Assembly: GCA_947175015.1 (NCBI GenBank)
Contig: CAMWLE010000016.1
Span: 1 to 46,643 of the forward strand
From: an uncultured bacterium
Lineage (GTDB): Bacteria; Bacillota; Clostridia; Lachnospirales; Lachnospiraceae
Direction of reading: 5' to 3'
Length of the DNA stretch: 46,643 nt
The notes under the pieces are model-generated. The model was not told the DNA's origin. It saw nothing but the letters and a program-made list of their open reading frames with translations, and ran no database searches. The translations under genes and the position numbers were made by a program. Below are positions 7,754-15,757 of the stretch, in pieces; the stretch's first letter is position 1; each line of letters starts with the position of its first letter.

Positions 7754-8164
7754 ATGAGCACATTTGATAAACAATCTTTGATTCAGCGGCTTAAGGAACT
7801 TCCTTTCCCTGCAACGGAATACTGGGTAGTTGCCGGCGGAGCTATGGTTTTACATGGTTTTCGGCCGCAAACGCGTGATATTGATTTGGGATGCAGTACA
7901 CTTCTGGCAGATAAATTGGAAGAGCAAGGATATTTTGTTTCGCGCTGTGAGGATGAAACCAGAAAAATCTTATATTCTGAAGATATTGAAATCTTTGAAA
8001 ACTGGCTTGAAGGTACCGTCGAGATAATCAGCGGCGTTCCTGTTGTGTGTGTAGACGGACTGATACAGATGAAAAAGAAACTTGGCAGGGAAAAAGATTT
8101 CGTGGATATTGCATTGATGGAAGCGAGAAAACCAGCCAACTTTATTATGAAACAGCAACCATAA
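7754..8164 (+). CDS. Small nucleotidyltransferase-fold protein
   Basis: 136 aa from the ATG at 7754, with GGGGGCAG eight bases upstream (an ATG at 7739 lacks a site). The motif VVAGGAMVLHGFRPQTRDIDLG matches the start of minimal and AbiEii-like nucleotidyltransferases: GG, then D-x-D-like metal residues (here DID). A second acidic position may lie in VEIISGVPV. Such proteins transfer NMP groups, and several act as toxins or resistance factors; others are inactive. No antitoxin partner such as AbiEi is adjacent: a MITE is upstream and an AraC gene follows 61 bp downstream. The exact family and activity are unknown. Confidence 0.65.
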   Translation: MSTFDKQSLIQRLKELPFPATEYWVVAGGAMVLHGFRPQTRDIDLGCSTLLADKLEEQGYFVSRCEDETRKILYSEDIEIFENWLEGTVEIISGVPVVCVDGLIQMKKKLGREKDFVDIALMEARKPANFIMKQQP

Positions 8165-8225
8165 TATAAACAGAAAGAATGTATCTGCCCGAACCGGGCA
8201 AATGCAATACAGGAAACATACTCTC

Positions 8226-9149
8226 ATGAAAAAGAATTTACAGACGACATTCAGCACTCGCCAGTACATGCTGTCAAAAGATTTTGAACTCTACTATTAC
8301 TGCGATTCTCAGGATGACATTCTCCGCGCCAAAGTGCAAAGCCATTCTCATGATTACTATGAATTTTACTTTTTTCTTGAAGGAAATGTGTCCATACAAA
8401 TCAATGGCGCCGAATATCCTTTGCAAACCGGAAATATGATACTGATTCCTCCAGGCATCCCTCATCAGGCGCTTATCCATGATACAAATATTCCTTACCG
8501 CAGATTCGTCTTCTGGATCAGTGAATCCTTTTTTTGCCAACTGAAGGAAACTTCCTCTGACTATGTGTACCTTATGAAACTGGCCCAGTCCAAAGGACAT
8601 TATATTTACCATTATGATATGATTGCTTTTAATGCCCTGCAGTCCCGGATATTTCAATTAATCGAAGAAATTCACTCAGACCGATTCGGCAAAGCAACAA
8701 AAGTCTCCCTCAGTGTTCAGGAATTGATTCTTCATCTAAACCGAACCATATATGAAAAAGAGCACCCGAACTCTCCGGAAGAAGAACATAATTTATATCA
8801 GGGCTTAATGCAATATATTGAAACCCATTTAGACGAGGAACTGTCGCTGGATCAACTGGCCCGGAAATTCTACGTCAGCAAATATCACATTGCCCATGTA
8901 TTCAAAGAGAATATGGGACTGTCCATTCACCAGTTTATTACCAAAAAACGACTGATGATGTGTCGGGACGCCATATTGAGCCACCAGGAGATCAGCAAAA
9001 CATACCTTATGTTCGGCTTCAGGGATTACTCCTGCTTCTTTCGCGCTTTCAGAAAAGAATTCGGCATGTCACCAAAAGAATATGGAGAATTATTTCGACA
9101 GGAGGAACCACAAGCCGCCAGCCCTGCTCAAGACAAAGTTGACAAATAG
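8226..9149 (+). CDS. AraC family transcriptional regulator
   Basis: 307 aa from the ATG at 8226, chosen over 8202 because AGGAAAC precedes it. The N-terminal ~110 residues form a cupin-type sensing domain (HSHDYYEFYFFLEGNVSI ... MILIPPGIPH). The C-terminal ~100 residues hold two helix-turn-helix units (LDQLARKFYVSKYHIAHVFKE; then FGFRDYSCFFRAFRKEFGMSPKEYG), the AraC/XylS signature. Such regulators usually sense sugars. The uxu operon, about 2 kb away on the other strand, is a possible target but is separated by repeats and a pseudogene. It may be cotranscribed with the preceding small gene. Ligand unknown. Confidence 0.88.
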   Translation: MKKNLQTTFSTRQYMLSKDFELYYYCDSQDDILRAKVQSHSHDYYEFYFFLEGNVSIQINGAEYPLQTGNMILIPPGIPHQALIHDTNIPYRRFVFWISESFFCQLKETSSDYVYLMKLAQSKGHYIYHYDMIAFNALQSRIFQLIEEIHSDRFGKATKVSLSVQELILHLNRTIYEKEHPNSPEEEHNLYQGLMQYIETHLDEELSLDQLARKFYVSKYHIAHVFKENMGLSIHQFITKKRLMMCRDAILSHQEISKTYLMFGFRDYSCFFRAFRKEFGMSPKEYGELFRQEEPQAASPAQDKVDK

Positions 9150-9181
9150 AAGCATAAACGAATGCTGATTTGATGCAAAGA

Positions 9182-9216
9182 GCCAATTCTTTTATCCGAA
9201 AGAGAAAAGAATTGGC
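9182..9216 (+). terminator. Hairpin after the AraC gene
   Basis: Perfect 12 bp stem GCCAATTCTTTT / AAAAGAATTGGC with an 11 nt loop, 32 bp past the stop codon. The T tract (TTTTT at 9229-9233) comes 12 bases later, so termination efficiency is uncertain. Confidence 0.55.
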
Positions 9217-9277
9217 CCTCCGCCCGGCTTTTTAGGCTGCTTGCAAGTCATAGGAGACTTTGATGCTGTACTTGACC

Positions 9278-9327
9278 AAACTCCCATGTAGCCGACTTCA
9301 CCACCATAAATAAAAGTCAGGGAGTTT
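9278..9327. repeat. Two-tier inverted repeat in the AraC/DUF gap
   Basis: Outer arms AAACTCCC (9278-9285) and GGGAGTTT (9320-9327), inner arms GACTT (9294-9298) and AAGTC (9314-9318). The hairpin is followed by TTAATTAATGCTCAACG. It could be a terminator facing carB-side transcripts or the remnant end of an insertion element. Nothing else is visible between 9217 and 9396. Confidence 0.4.
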
Positions 9328-9396
9328 AATTAATGCTCAACGTTTTCAGTAAGGGCAGCGGTTGCAGCGGTCTGCCTTATGAGTAGCTTATCATTA

Positions 9397-9813
9397 TCAG
9401 GAAAAACAAGGGCTGTCATCCTTTGCCGGTTCTTGCAGATAGCTTTTCACAATACCAAACAATTTCTTTGTTTCCGGCAACATAAGCTTCTCAGATTTAC
9501 TCTGTAATAGATAATAGCTACGAAGATATTCCAAAACCGTTACTTGCAGCAAATTTCTGACTTCAATATCTTCGCTTGCAGCCATTTTCTCCAAAAAAGC
9601 AAATACTTTTCTTATCTTGATATTATCCTGGTACTCATTCACCAGCATACGCCCAATGTAATCGCAGAAACAGCGATCAAAATAGAGTGTCTGACCATCA
9701 GACTCCTGATCTTGAAAAGTATCTTTGATCCATACTATTTCTTCTGCATACTTCTCACTTATTTCAGGAAATTCCATGAACAACGTATGCACTATTTCAG
9801 GATAGGAATACAT
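9397..9813 (-). CDS. DUF7674-like small acidic protein
   Basis: 138 aa from the ATG at 9811-9813, eight bases after GAGGGGG; a GTG at 9822 would overlap that site. The protein is mostly alpha-helical and acidic: FPEISEKYAEEIVW, a middle DRCFCDYIGRMLVNEY, then VFAFLEKMAASEDIEVRNLLQVTVLEYLRS. This pattern resembles the DUF7674 family of unknown function, often found near toxin-immunity loci. It follows carB by 44 bp on the same strand and may be read with it. No membrane segment or catalytic motif is visible. Confidence 0.5.
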   Translation of the reverse strand: MYSYPEIVHTLFMEFPEISEKYAEEIVWIKDTFQDQESDGQTLYFDRCFCDYIGRMLVNEYQDNIKIRKVFAFLEKMAASEDIEVRNLLQVTVLEYLRSYYLLQSKSEKLMLPETKKLFGIVKSYLQEPAKDDSPCFS

Positions 9814-9857
9814 ATCACTCACCCCCTCTGCCCATAAATACCATAAAGCAGAAAGGT

Positions 9858-12800
9858 CTACAGCATTTTTTTATCCTGAATCTGTGCATGGAGCTTCTGC
9901 AGGGAATGTACCTCTCCATTGCCTGCCTTCTGCACGTAAAGAATTCCCTCAACGGTTGCTCTTGCAGCCGCAATTGTGGTCATATAGGGAATTTTGGCTT
10001 TGATGGCCGCTTTCCTCAGATAACTGTCATCATGCACACTGTCATCTCCCACCGGGGAATTGATAATCAAGTCAATCTCACCATTGGTAATCAGGTCCAG
10101 TACATTAGGCCTGCCCTCATAAAGCTTCTTCACCGGTTTTGCTTCAATGCCTGCCTCCTGTAACAGCGCACAGGTACCTCCCGTAGCAATAATATGGAAT
10201 CCAGCCTCTATAAAGGCCCTTCCCACCTCAGTCACCTCTTCCTTATCTCTCCGGTTTACACTGATCAACACGGTACCCTGCAGCGGCAGCCTGGTCTGGG
10301 TCGCCTCCTGCGCCTTGAAAAATGCCTCACCCACGGAAGAAGACAATCCCAACACCTCACCGGTAGACCGCATTTCCGGCCCAAGAATCGGATCTACCTC
10401 CGGGAACATATTAAACGGGAACACCGCTTCCTTCACGCCGTAATAGGGAATATCCTGCTCCTTTAAATCAGGCACAGGCGAGGGCCTTCCTGTGATATCA
10501 GCAGTGATAATATCCGTTGCCAAAGGCACCATACGAATATTGCATACCTTGGATACCAAAGGTACGGTACGGGACGCTCTGGGATTGGCCTCCAACACAT
10601 ACACTTTGCCATTCTCGATCGCATACTGCATATTCATCAGCCCCCGCACATGCATCTCTTCTGCAATTTTCCTGGTATATTCCTTAATGGTGGCAACATT
10701 TTCTTCCGAGATATGTCTGGAAGGAATAATACATGCCGAATCACCGGAATGAATTCCAGCCAACTCAATATGTTCCATCACAGCAGGCACAAACGCATGG
10801 GTTCCGTCACTGATGGCATCTGCCTCACACTCGGTAGCATGATTTAAGAAACGGTCAATCAGAATCGGCCGATCCGGTGTCACACCCACTGCCGCCAGCA
10901 TATAATCGGTAAGGCTCTTATCATGATACACTACCTCCATGCCCCGTCCGCCCAATACATAGGAAGGACGTACCATCACAGGATAACCGATTCGATGGGC
11001 AATTTCCAGCGCCTCCTCCACTGTAGTCGCCATCCCGGATTCCGGCATGGGAATCTCCAATTTATCCATCATGGCGCGGAACAAATCCCTGTCCTCTGCC
11101 AAATCGATCACATTTGGCGCAGTACCTAAAATGCGCACACCGTTTTTCTCCAGATCCGCCGCCAGATTTAAAGGAGTCTGTCCGCCAAATTGGGCAATCA
11201 CACCCACCGGCTGCTCCTTTTTGTATATGCTCAATACATCTTCCAACGTCAGCGGCTCAAAATAAAGCTTATCTGAGGTATCATAATCTGTGGACACAGT
11301 TTCCGGATTACAGTTGACAATAATGGTTTCAAATCCCAATTTCTTCAACGCCAGCGAAGCATGTACACAACAATAATCAAATTCAATGCCCTGTCCGATA
11401 CGATTCGGACCGCCGCCCAGAATCATAACCTTAGGCTTATCAGTGCGAACTGGATTCTTATCTTCAGCATTGTAGGTGGAATAATAATAAGCGCTGTCCT
11501 GGGTGCCGCTTACATGAACACCCTCCCATGCTTCCTCCACACCCAGACCGATACGATGCTCCCGTATCTCCTGTTCGGAAATGCTCAGCAATATACTCAG
11601 ATACTTGTCAGAGAATCCATCCTTTTTCGCCCTGGTCAACAGCTCGTCAGCCGGGAACGTTCCTTTGCATTTCAGCAGTGCTTCTTCCTCTTCCACCAGT
11701 TCCTGCATCTGCTCGATAAACCATTTTTTCACATGTGTGATGTCATGCAATTCCTCCACGGACGCACCCTTTTTCAACGCCTCATACATGACAAAATGCC
11801 TTTCACTGGAAGGCGTTGCCAACATCCGCAACAGTTGTTCTTTTGACTTTTCTTCCAGCTTAGGGTTCTGGCCCAGACCATATCTGCCGGTCTCCAGAGA
11901 ACGAATTGCCTTCTGAAAAGCCTCCTTATAGTTTTTACCGATGCTCATGACCTCGCCCACAGCACGCATCTGTGTGCCAAGCTTGTCCTCCACACCCTTG
12001 AACTTCTCAAATGCCCAACGAGCAAACTTAATCACCACATAATCTCCGTCCGGCACATATTTATCCAGGGTGCCGTATTTTCCGCAGGGGATATCCCGCA
12101 GTGTCAATCCGGACGCAAGCATGGCGCTGACCAAAGCGATTGGGAACCCTGTTGCCTTGGAAGCCAGTGCGGAAGACCGGGATGTTCTGGGGTTAATCTC
12201 TATGACAATAATTCTGTCACTGACCGGATCATGGGCAAACTGCACATTGGTTCCGCCAATCACCTGAACGGACTCCACAATACGATACGCCTGCTCCTGA
12301 AGCCTCTTCTGCAATGCTTCTGAAATGGTAAGCATAGGCGCAGCACAGAAGGAATCTCCTGTATGTACACCCATAGGATCAATGTTCTCAATAAAGCAGA
12401 CCGTGATCATATTGCCGTCTGCATCACGAACTACTTCCAGCTCCAGCTCTTCCCAGCCCAAAATGGATTCTTCCACCAGAACCTGTCCCACCAGACTTGC
12501 CTGCAGACCTCTTGCGCAGACTGTACGCAGTTCATCCTTGTTATACACCAGTCCGCCGCCGGCGCCTCCCATGGTATAAGCAGGACGAAGAACAACGGGA
12601 TATCCCAGCCTGTCCGCAATCTGCAGCGCCTCCTCTACCGTATAGGCCACTTCACTCCTGGCCATCTCGATTCCCAGTGCATTCATTGCATTCTTAAATT
12701 CAATACGATCCTCGCCGCGCTCAATGGCATCCACCTGTACGCCAATTACTTTCACCTGATATTTCTCCAGGATTCCCGCGCTGGCAAGTTCCGCACAGAG

Positions 12801-13091
12801 ATTCAGCCCTGACTGTCCCCCCAGATTCGGCAACAGCGCATCCGGACGCTCCTTGGCAATGATCTGCTCCAAACGCTCTTTGTTCAACGGTTCAATATAG
12901 GTGACATCCGCCATCTCCGGATCTGTCATAATGGTGGCAGGATTGGAATTCACCAATACAATTTCGTACCCCAGCTTCTTAAGTGCTTTACAAGCCTGCG
13001 TACCGGAATAGTCAAATTCACAAGCCTGCCCAATAATAATGGGACCTGAACCTATGATCAACACTTTATGAATATCTGTTCTCTGTGGCAT
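9858..13091 (-). CDS. carB: Carbamoyl-phosphate synthase large subunit
   Basis: 1077 aa, the normal length. It makes carbamoyl phosphate from bicarbonate, ATP and ammonia delivered by CarA, feeding pyrimidine and arginine synthesis. Two homologous ATP-grasp halves are visible: the first starts KVLIIGSGPIIIGQACEFDYSG and has RPAYTMGGAGGG; the second starts KVMILGGGPNRIGQGIEFDYC and has RPSYVLGGRGMEV. The C-terminal ~140 residues form the MGS-like allosteric domain (FHIIATGGTCALLQEAG). ATG at 13089-13091 follows AGGAGG. carA is not next to it: upstream lies a LysR gene. A weak promoter with -10 TAAAAT (13132-13137), extended by TGG, is seen upstream. Confidence 0.97.
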   Translation of the reverse strand: MPQRTDIHKVLIIGSGPIIIGQACEFDYSGTQACKALKKLGYEIVLVNSNPATIMTDPEMADVTYIEPLNKERLEQIIAKERPDALLPNLGGQSGLNLCAELASAGILEKYQVKVIGVQVDAIERGEDRIEFKNAMNALGIEMARSEVAYTVEEALQIADRLGYPVVLRPAYTMGGAGGGLVYNKDELRTVCARGLQASLVGQVLVEESILGWEELELEVVRDADGNMITVCFIENIDPMGVHTGDSFCAAPMLTISEALQKRLQEQAYRIVESVQVIGGTNVQFAHDPVSDRIIVIEINPRTSRSSALASKATGFPIALVSAMLASGLTLRDIPCGKYGTLDKYVPDGDYVVIKFARWAFEKFKGVEDKLGTQMRAVGEVMSIGKNYKEAFQKAIRSLETGRYGLGQNPKLEEKSKEQLLRMLATPSSERHFVMYEALKKGASVEELHDITHVKKWFIEQMQELVEEEEALLKCKGTFPADELLTRAKKDGFSDKYLSILLSISEQEIREHRIGLGVEEAWEGVHVSGTQDSAYYYSTYNAEDKNPVRTDKPKVMILGGGPNRIGQGIEFDYCCVHASLALKKLGFETIIVNCNPETVSTDYDTSDKLYFEPLTLEDVLSIYKKEQPVGVIAQFGGQTPLNLAADLEKNGVRILGTAPNVIDLAEDRDLFRAMMDKLEIPMPESGMATTVEEALEIAHRIGYPVMVRPSYVLGGRGMEVVYHDKSLTDYMLAAVGVTPDRPILIDRFLNHATECEADAISDGTHAFVPAVMEHIELAGIHSGDSACIIPSRHISEENVATIKEYTRKIAEEMHVRGLMNMQYAIENGKVYVLEANPRASRTVPLVSKVCNIRMVPLATDIITADITGRPSPVPDLKEQDIPYYGVKEAVFPFNMFPEVDPILGPEMRSTGEVLGLSSSVGEAFFKAQEATQTRLPLQGTVLISVNRRDKEEVTEVGRAFIEAGFHIIATGGTCALLQEAGIEAKPVKKLYEGRPNVLDLITNGEIDLIINSPVGDDSVHDDSYLRKAAIKAKIPYMTTIAAARATVEGILYVQKAGNGEVHSLQKLHAQIQDKKML

Positions 13092-13239
13092 ATTATAACC
13101 TCCTATTGCAAAAATCTGCAGACACTAACATATTTTACCATAACTTAAGCCGTTTTGAAATACACAAATGATAAAAAACATATGGAACCATTTCCGGCAG
13201 GCAGGATTTCTGCTTTTCACAATACAGGATAAATAGTAT

Positions 13240-14124
13240 TTATTTTCCGCAGTATGGATACTTTAAGATTTCTTTTATCATTTTCATATTGTCTGATATG
13301 TATTTATTTTTATGTATTGCCATATGAATCTTTCTAATTGCTGAAATTCCCTCCACTGGCAGAATCACAATATTCCCTTCTCTCCATTCCTTTTCCACCA
13401 CTTTTTTTGAGAAAACTGCTATGCCTCGTCCCCGGATGACTGCATTTTTAATTGCCTCCGTATTGGTACTGGAGAAAACTCTTTTGAAATAAATCCCCTG
13501 TTCTTCAAATATTTTTTCTATTTGATTCCTTTCCGTACTGCCGCTTTCTCTGCTGATATACTCCTGTCCCTGCAGCATATCCAACTTGATTTCTTTCTTC
13601 CTGGACAGCGGATGCGATTTTCCACATACAATAACCAGTTCGTCTTCGCATACAGGTGTGATGTCTAACTCCCTGCTCTTAAGAATTCCTTCCACAATGC
13701 CTAAATCCACCTCATTATTTAAAATAGCCTGTTCCACATCGGATGAATTGGCAACCATAACATTGATGTCGCAATCTGGCATTTTCTCCTTTGCTTCATC
13801 CAAGATATCATTGATAAGACAAATTCCCACAGATACACTGCATCCTATCCGCAGGCTGGTCTTTTCTGCGGCATGATGTATTGCCTCTTCCATTTTCTCA
13901 TAAGAGTCCAGTATATGACGTGAAAAAGAGAGCATAAGCTCCCCTTCCCTTGTCAAATATAGTTTCTGTGAAAGTCTTTCAAAAAGCTTTACTCCGTAAT
14001 ATTTCTCTAACTCGGCAATTGCCTGGCTCACGGTTGGCTGAGAAATATACAGCTTCCTGGCCGCTTTGCTCATCCCACCCACATCGACCACTGTAGTAAA
14101 TATTTTCAAATGGCGAATCGTCAT
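13240..14124 (-). CDS. LysR family transcriptional regulator
   Basis: 294 aa from the ATG at 14122-14124 with AGGAGG at ideal spacing (an in-frame start at 14148 lacks one). Residues 1-60 form the LysR winged helix (MTIRHLKIFTTVVDVGGMSKAARKLYISQPTVSQAI). The rest is the substrate-binding-like effector domain. It is the third gene of a run chromate transporter - chromate transporter - LysR, with only 46 bp before it. It is therefore probably cotranscribed and self-regulated rather than divergent as usual. Effector unknown; in related loci it is often an oxyanion or a metabolic signal. Confidence 0.88.
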   Translation of the reverse strand: MTIRHLKIFTTVVDVGGMSKAARKLYISQPTVSQAIAELEKYYGVKLFERLSQKLYLTREGELMLSFSRHILDSYEKMEEAIHHAAEKTSLRIGCSVSVGICLINDILDEAKEKMPDCDINVMVANSSDVEQAILNNEVDLGIVEGILKSRELDITPVCEDELVIVCGKSHPLSRKKEIKLDMLQGQEYISRESGSTERNQIEKIFEEQGIYFKRVFSSTNTEAIKNAVIRGRGIAVFSKKVVEKEWREGNIVILPVEGISAIRKIHMAIHKNKYISDNMKMIKEILKYPYCGK

Positions 14125-14170
14125 ATCTGCCTCCTGTTTCCATCCCATTCCCCGCCGGAATTGTTCTATT

Positions 14171-14743
14171 TCAGATTGCTCCCATCAAAGCATATATAAG
14201 CGTCCCAACCACGCCGCTTCCAAGAATAATCGTTATAGCGTTCATTTTGAATTTCCTGAGTAAAAATAACGCTGCGGCAAAAATTCCTAATTCAACAATT
14301 CTGATATTTCCTATGACGACTTCCTGTATTTCCGCCTGGAACAAACCAAGCATCAGAATAGATGCCCCCGCCGAAGCAATCAAAGCTACCACCGCAGGCC
14401 GCATAGCTCCAAGAACCACCTGTACGCCGCTTACCGAACGATATTTATAATAAAAATGCGCCAAAATGAGGCAGATACAAAATGATGGGATAATACATCC
14501 GAATGTACATATCAATACACCAGGGATTCCCGCAATCCTCATACCGACAAAGGTGGCAGAATTAATCGAGATTGGCCCCGGTGTCATCTCTGCCACCGTA
14601 ATCAAATCCGAAAATTCTTCCAATGTCATCAGACCATAAATATTTACAATTTGTTCCTGAATCAGCGGAATTGCCGCATATCCTCCGCCCACACTAAACA
14701 TCCCAACCTGAATAAAAGCAAAAAATAGTTTCAGCAATAGCAT
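14171..14743 (-). CDS. Chromate transporter, half-size subunit
   Basis: 190 aa, one CHR domain with about six membrane helices. The signature is visible: FIQVGMFSVGGGYAAIPLIQEQ, then ITVAEMTPGPISINSATFVG. Short CHR proteins work in pairs as chromate or sulfate-like oxyanion transporters. Its ATG directly follows the TAA of the preceding CHR gene, and its ribosome site (AAAGGAA) lies inside that gene, so translation is probably coupled. Substrate here is not proven to be chromate. Confidence 0.88.
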   Translation of the reverse strand: MLLLKLFFAFIQVGMFSVGGGYAAIPLIQEQIVNIYGLMTLEEFSDLITVAEMTPGPISINSATFVGMRIAGIPGVLICTFGCIIPSFCICLILAHFYYKYRSVSGVQVVLGAMRPAVVALIASAGASILMLGLFQAEIQEVVIGNIRIVELGIFAAALFLLRKFKMNAITIILGSGVVGTLIYALMGAI

Positions 14744-15319
14744 TTATGCCACCGTTCCTTTCTTTTTCATGAGTGTAACTGCCAAATCTGCCAGTCCGAT
14801 TCCAAGGCAGGTCAAAATCACAAGCATCGCACTGACATCCAAAAGATACGTTGCTACAAATGCCACTATCATCATGGCAATATACAGTATTCTTTTTGTT
14901 TTCAGTACATTTCCCGCCAGATTGATTACCACATCAAAGATAACCGCAGCTACACCCGCACGCATCACCTGTAATGCTGTGGCAATATACGGGTTGGTTC
15001 GGAACTGCTCATAGAACAGTGAAATAATGGAAATAATAATCATTGGCGGAAGTATTGTTCCTGCGATGGCTGTCAGAGATCCAACAACACCGGCCATGCG
15101 ATAACCGATAATGACAGAGGCATTTACCGGAAGCGGTCCCGGCGCCGATTGCGTGATTGCGGTTACATCAAGCATTTCCTCTTCTTCCAGCCATTTTAAT
15201 TCTTCTACATACTTCTTCTTCATTAAGGAAACAATAACAAATCCCCCGCCAAAAGTACAGGCACTCAGGACAAACATTGCTTTGAACAGGGTCCATAGTT
15301 TATTATAGTCTTTCTTCAT
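14744..15319 (-). CDS. Chromate transporter, half-size subunit (first of the pair)
   Basis: 191 aa from the ATG at 15317-15319, five bases after GGAGG; two earlier in-frame ATGs lack sites. One CHR domain: KAMFVLSACTFGGGFVIVSLMK, then VTAITQSAPGPLPVNASVIIG. It pairs with the adjacent half-size gene; paired short-chain CHR proteins take opposite membrane orientations. Possible operator dyads lie upstream at 15378-15420. Confidence 0.88.
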   Translation of the reverse strand: MKKDYNKLWTLFKAMFVLSACTFGGGFVIVSLMKKKYVEELKWLEEEEMLDVTAITQSAPGPLPVNASVIIGYRMAGVVGSLTAIAGTILPPMIIISIISLFYEQFRTNPYIATALQVMRAGVAAVIFDVVINLAGNVLKTKRILYIAMMIVAFVATYLLDVSAMLVILTCLGIGLADLAVTLMKKKGTVA

Positions 15320-15377
15320 GACAACCTCCATAGATTTTTTCTTTACCAAAAGAATTTATCATGGATGGTATTATTTG

Positions 15378-15420
15378 TAAAATATATATATTTTATAATT
15401 CCAATAGTTATTTACCTATT
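15378..15420. promoter_or_regulatory. Palindromes upstream of the chromate transporter operon
   Basis: A perfect 18 bp palindrome, TAAAATATA/TATATTTTA, spans 15378-15395. A dyad AATAG-N8-CTATT spans 15403-15420. A TTGACA lies upstream on the minus strand (15433-15438), but no -10 at standard spacing is obvious. LysR proteins bind interrupted AT-rich dyads, so these are candidate sites for the operon's own LysR. Confidence 0.4.
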
Positions 15421-15510
15421 ATTTTTATCACTTTGTCAACCTTTAGCGCAAAACCATTCATCTGAATCCCGGTTATGTTACGCTTCGCCGCTCATAGTGA
15501 TAATAATAAC

Positions 15511-15644
15511 GTTACTTTTCACACCTACGCCACCGCGAGGCGTTTTCACGCGCTTTATGCGTGAAAACCCGAGACAGTCGTGCGCGAAATCGCTGCTTTT
15601 GCGATTTCTGTGCATCAGTTACTGGTCACGGAGTGAACAGTGAC
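15511..15644. mobile_element. MITE copy 2, 134 bp
   Basis: Ends are GTTACTTTTCACACC and, read inwards from the other side, GTCACTGTTCACTCC (12 of 15 match). A perfect 9 bp target duplication AATAATAAC flanks it (15502-15510 and 15645-15653). Read on the minus strand it aligns with copy 1 at 3229-3402 over most of its length, including GCGCACGACTGTCTCGGG and CGCCTCGCGGTGGCGTAG. It lacks ORFs and carries internal hairpins. Confidence 0.8.
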
Positions 15645-15684
15645 AATAATAACGCTTTTTACATGAAACGCTGCAAAAAAGCCC

Positions 15685-15713
15685 TTGCCATCATGCTTGC
15701 TGCTTGATACAAT
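15685..15713 (+). promoter_or_regulatory. Promoter of the TPR gene
   Basis: TTGCCA (15685-15690), 17 bp spacer, TACAAT (15708-15713) with an extended TGA before the -10. It lies 45 bp upstream of the start codon. Confidence 0.65.
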
Positions 15714-15757
15714 ATTCACAGGGAAAGATCCCATGTATAAATATTGGAGGGATAACA

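Noticed and set aside
15365..15643. 92-codon plus-strand frame upstream of the TPR gene
   Set aside because: It crosses the MITE and low-complexity AT sequence and has no ribosome site.
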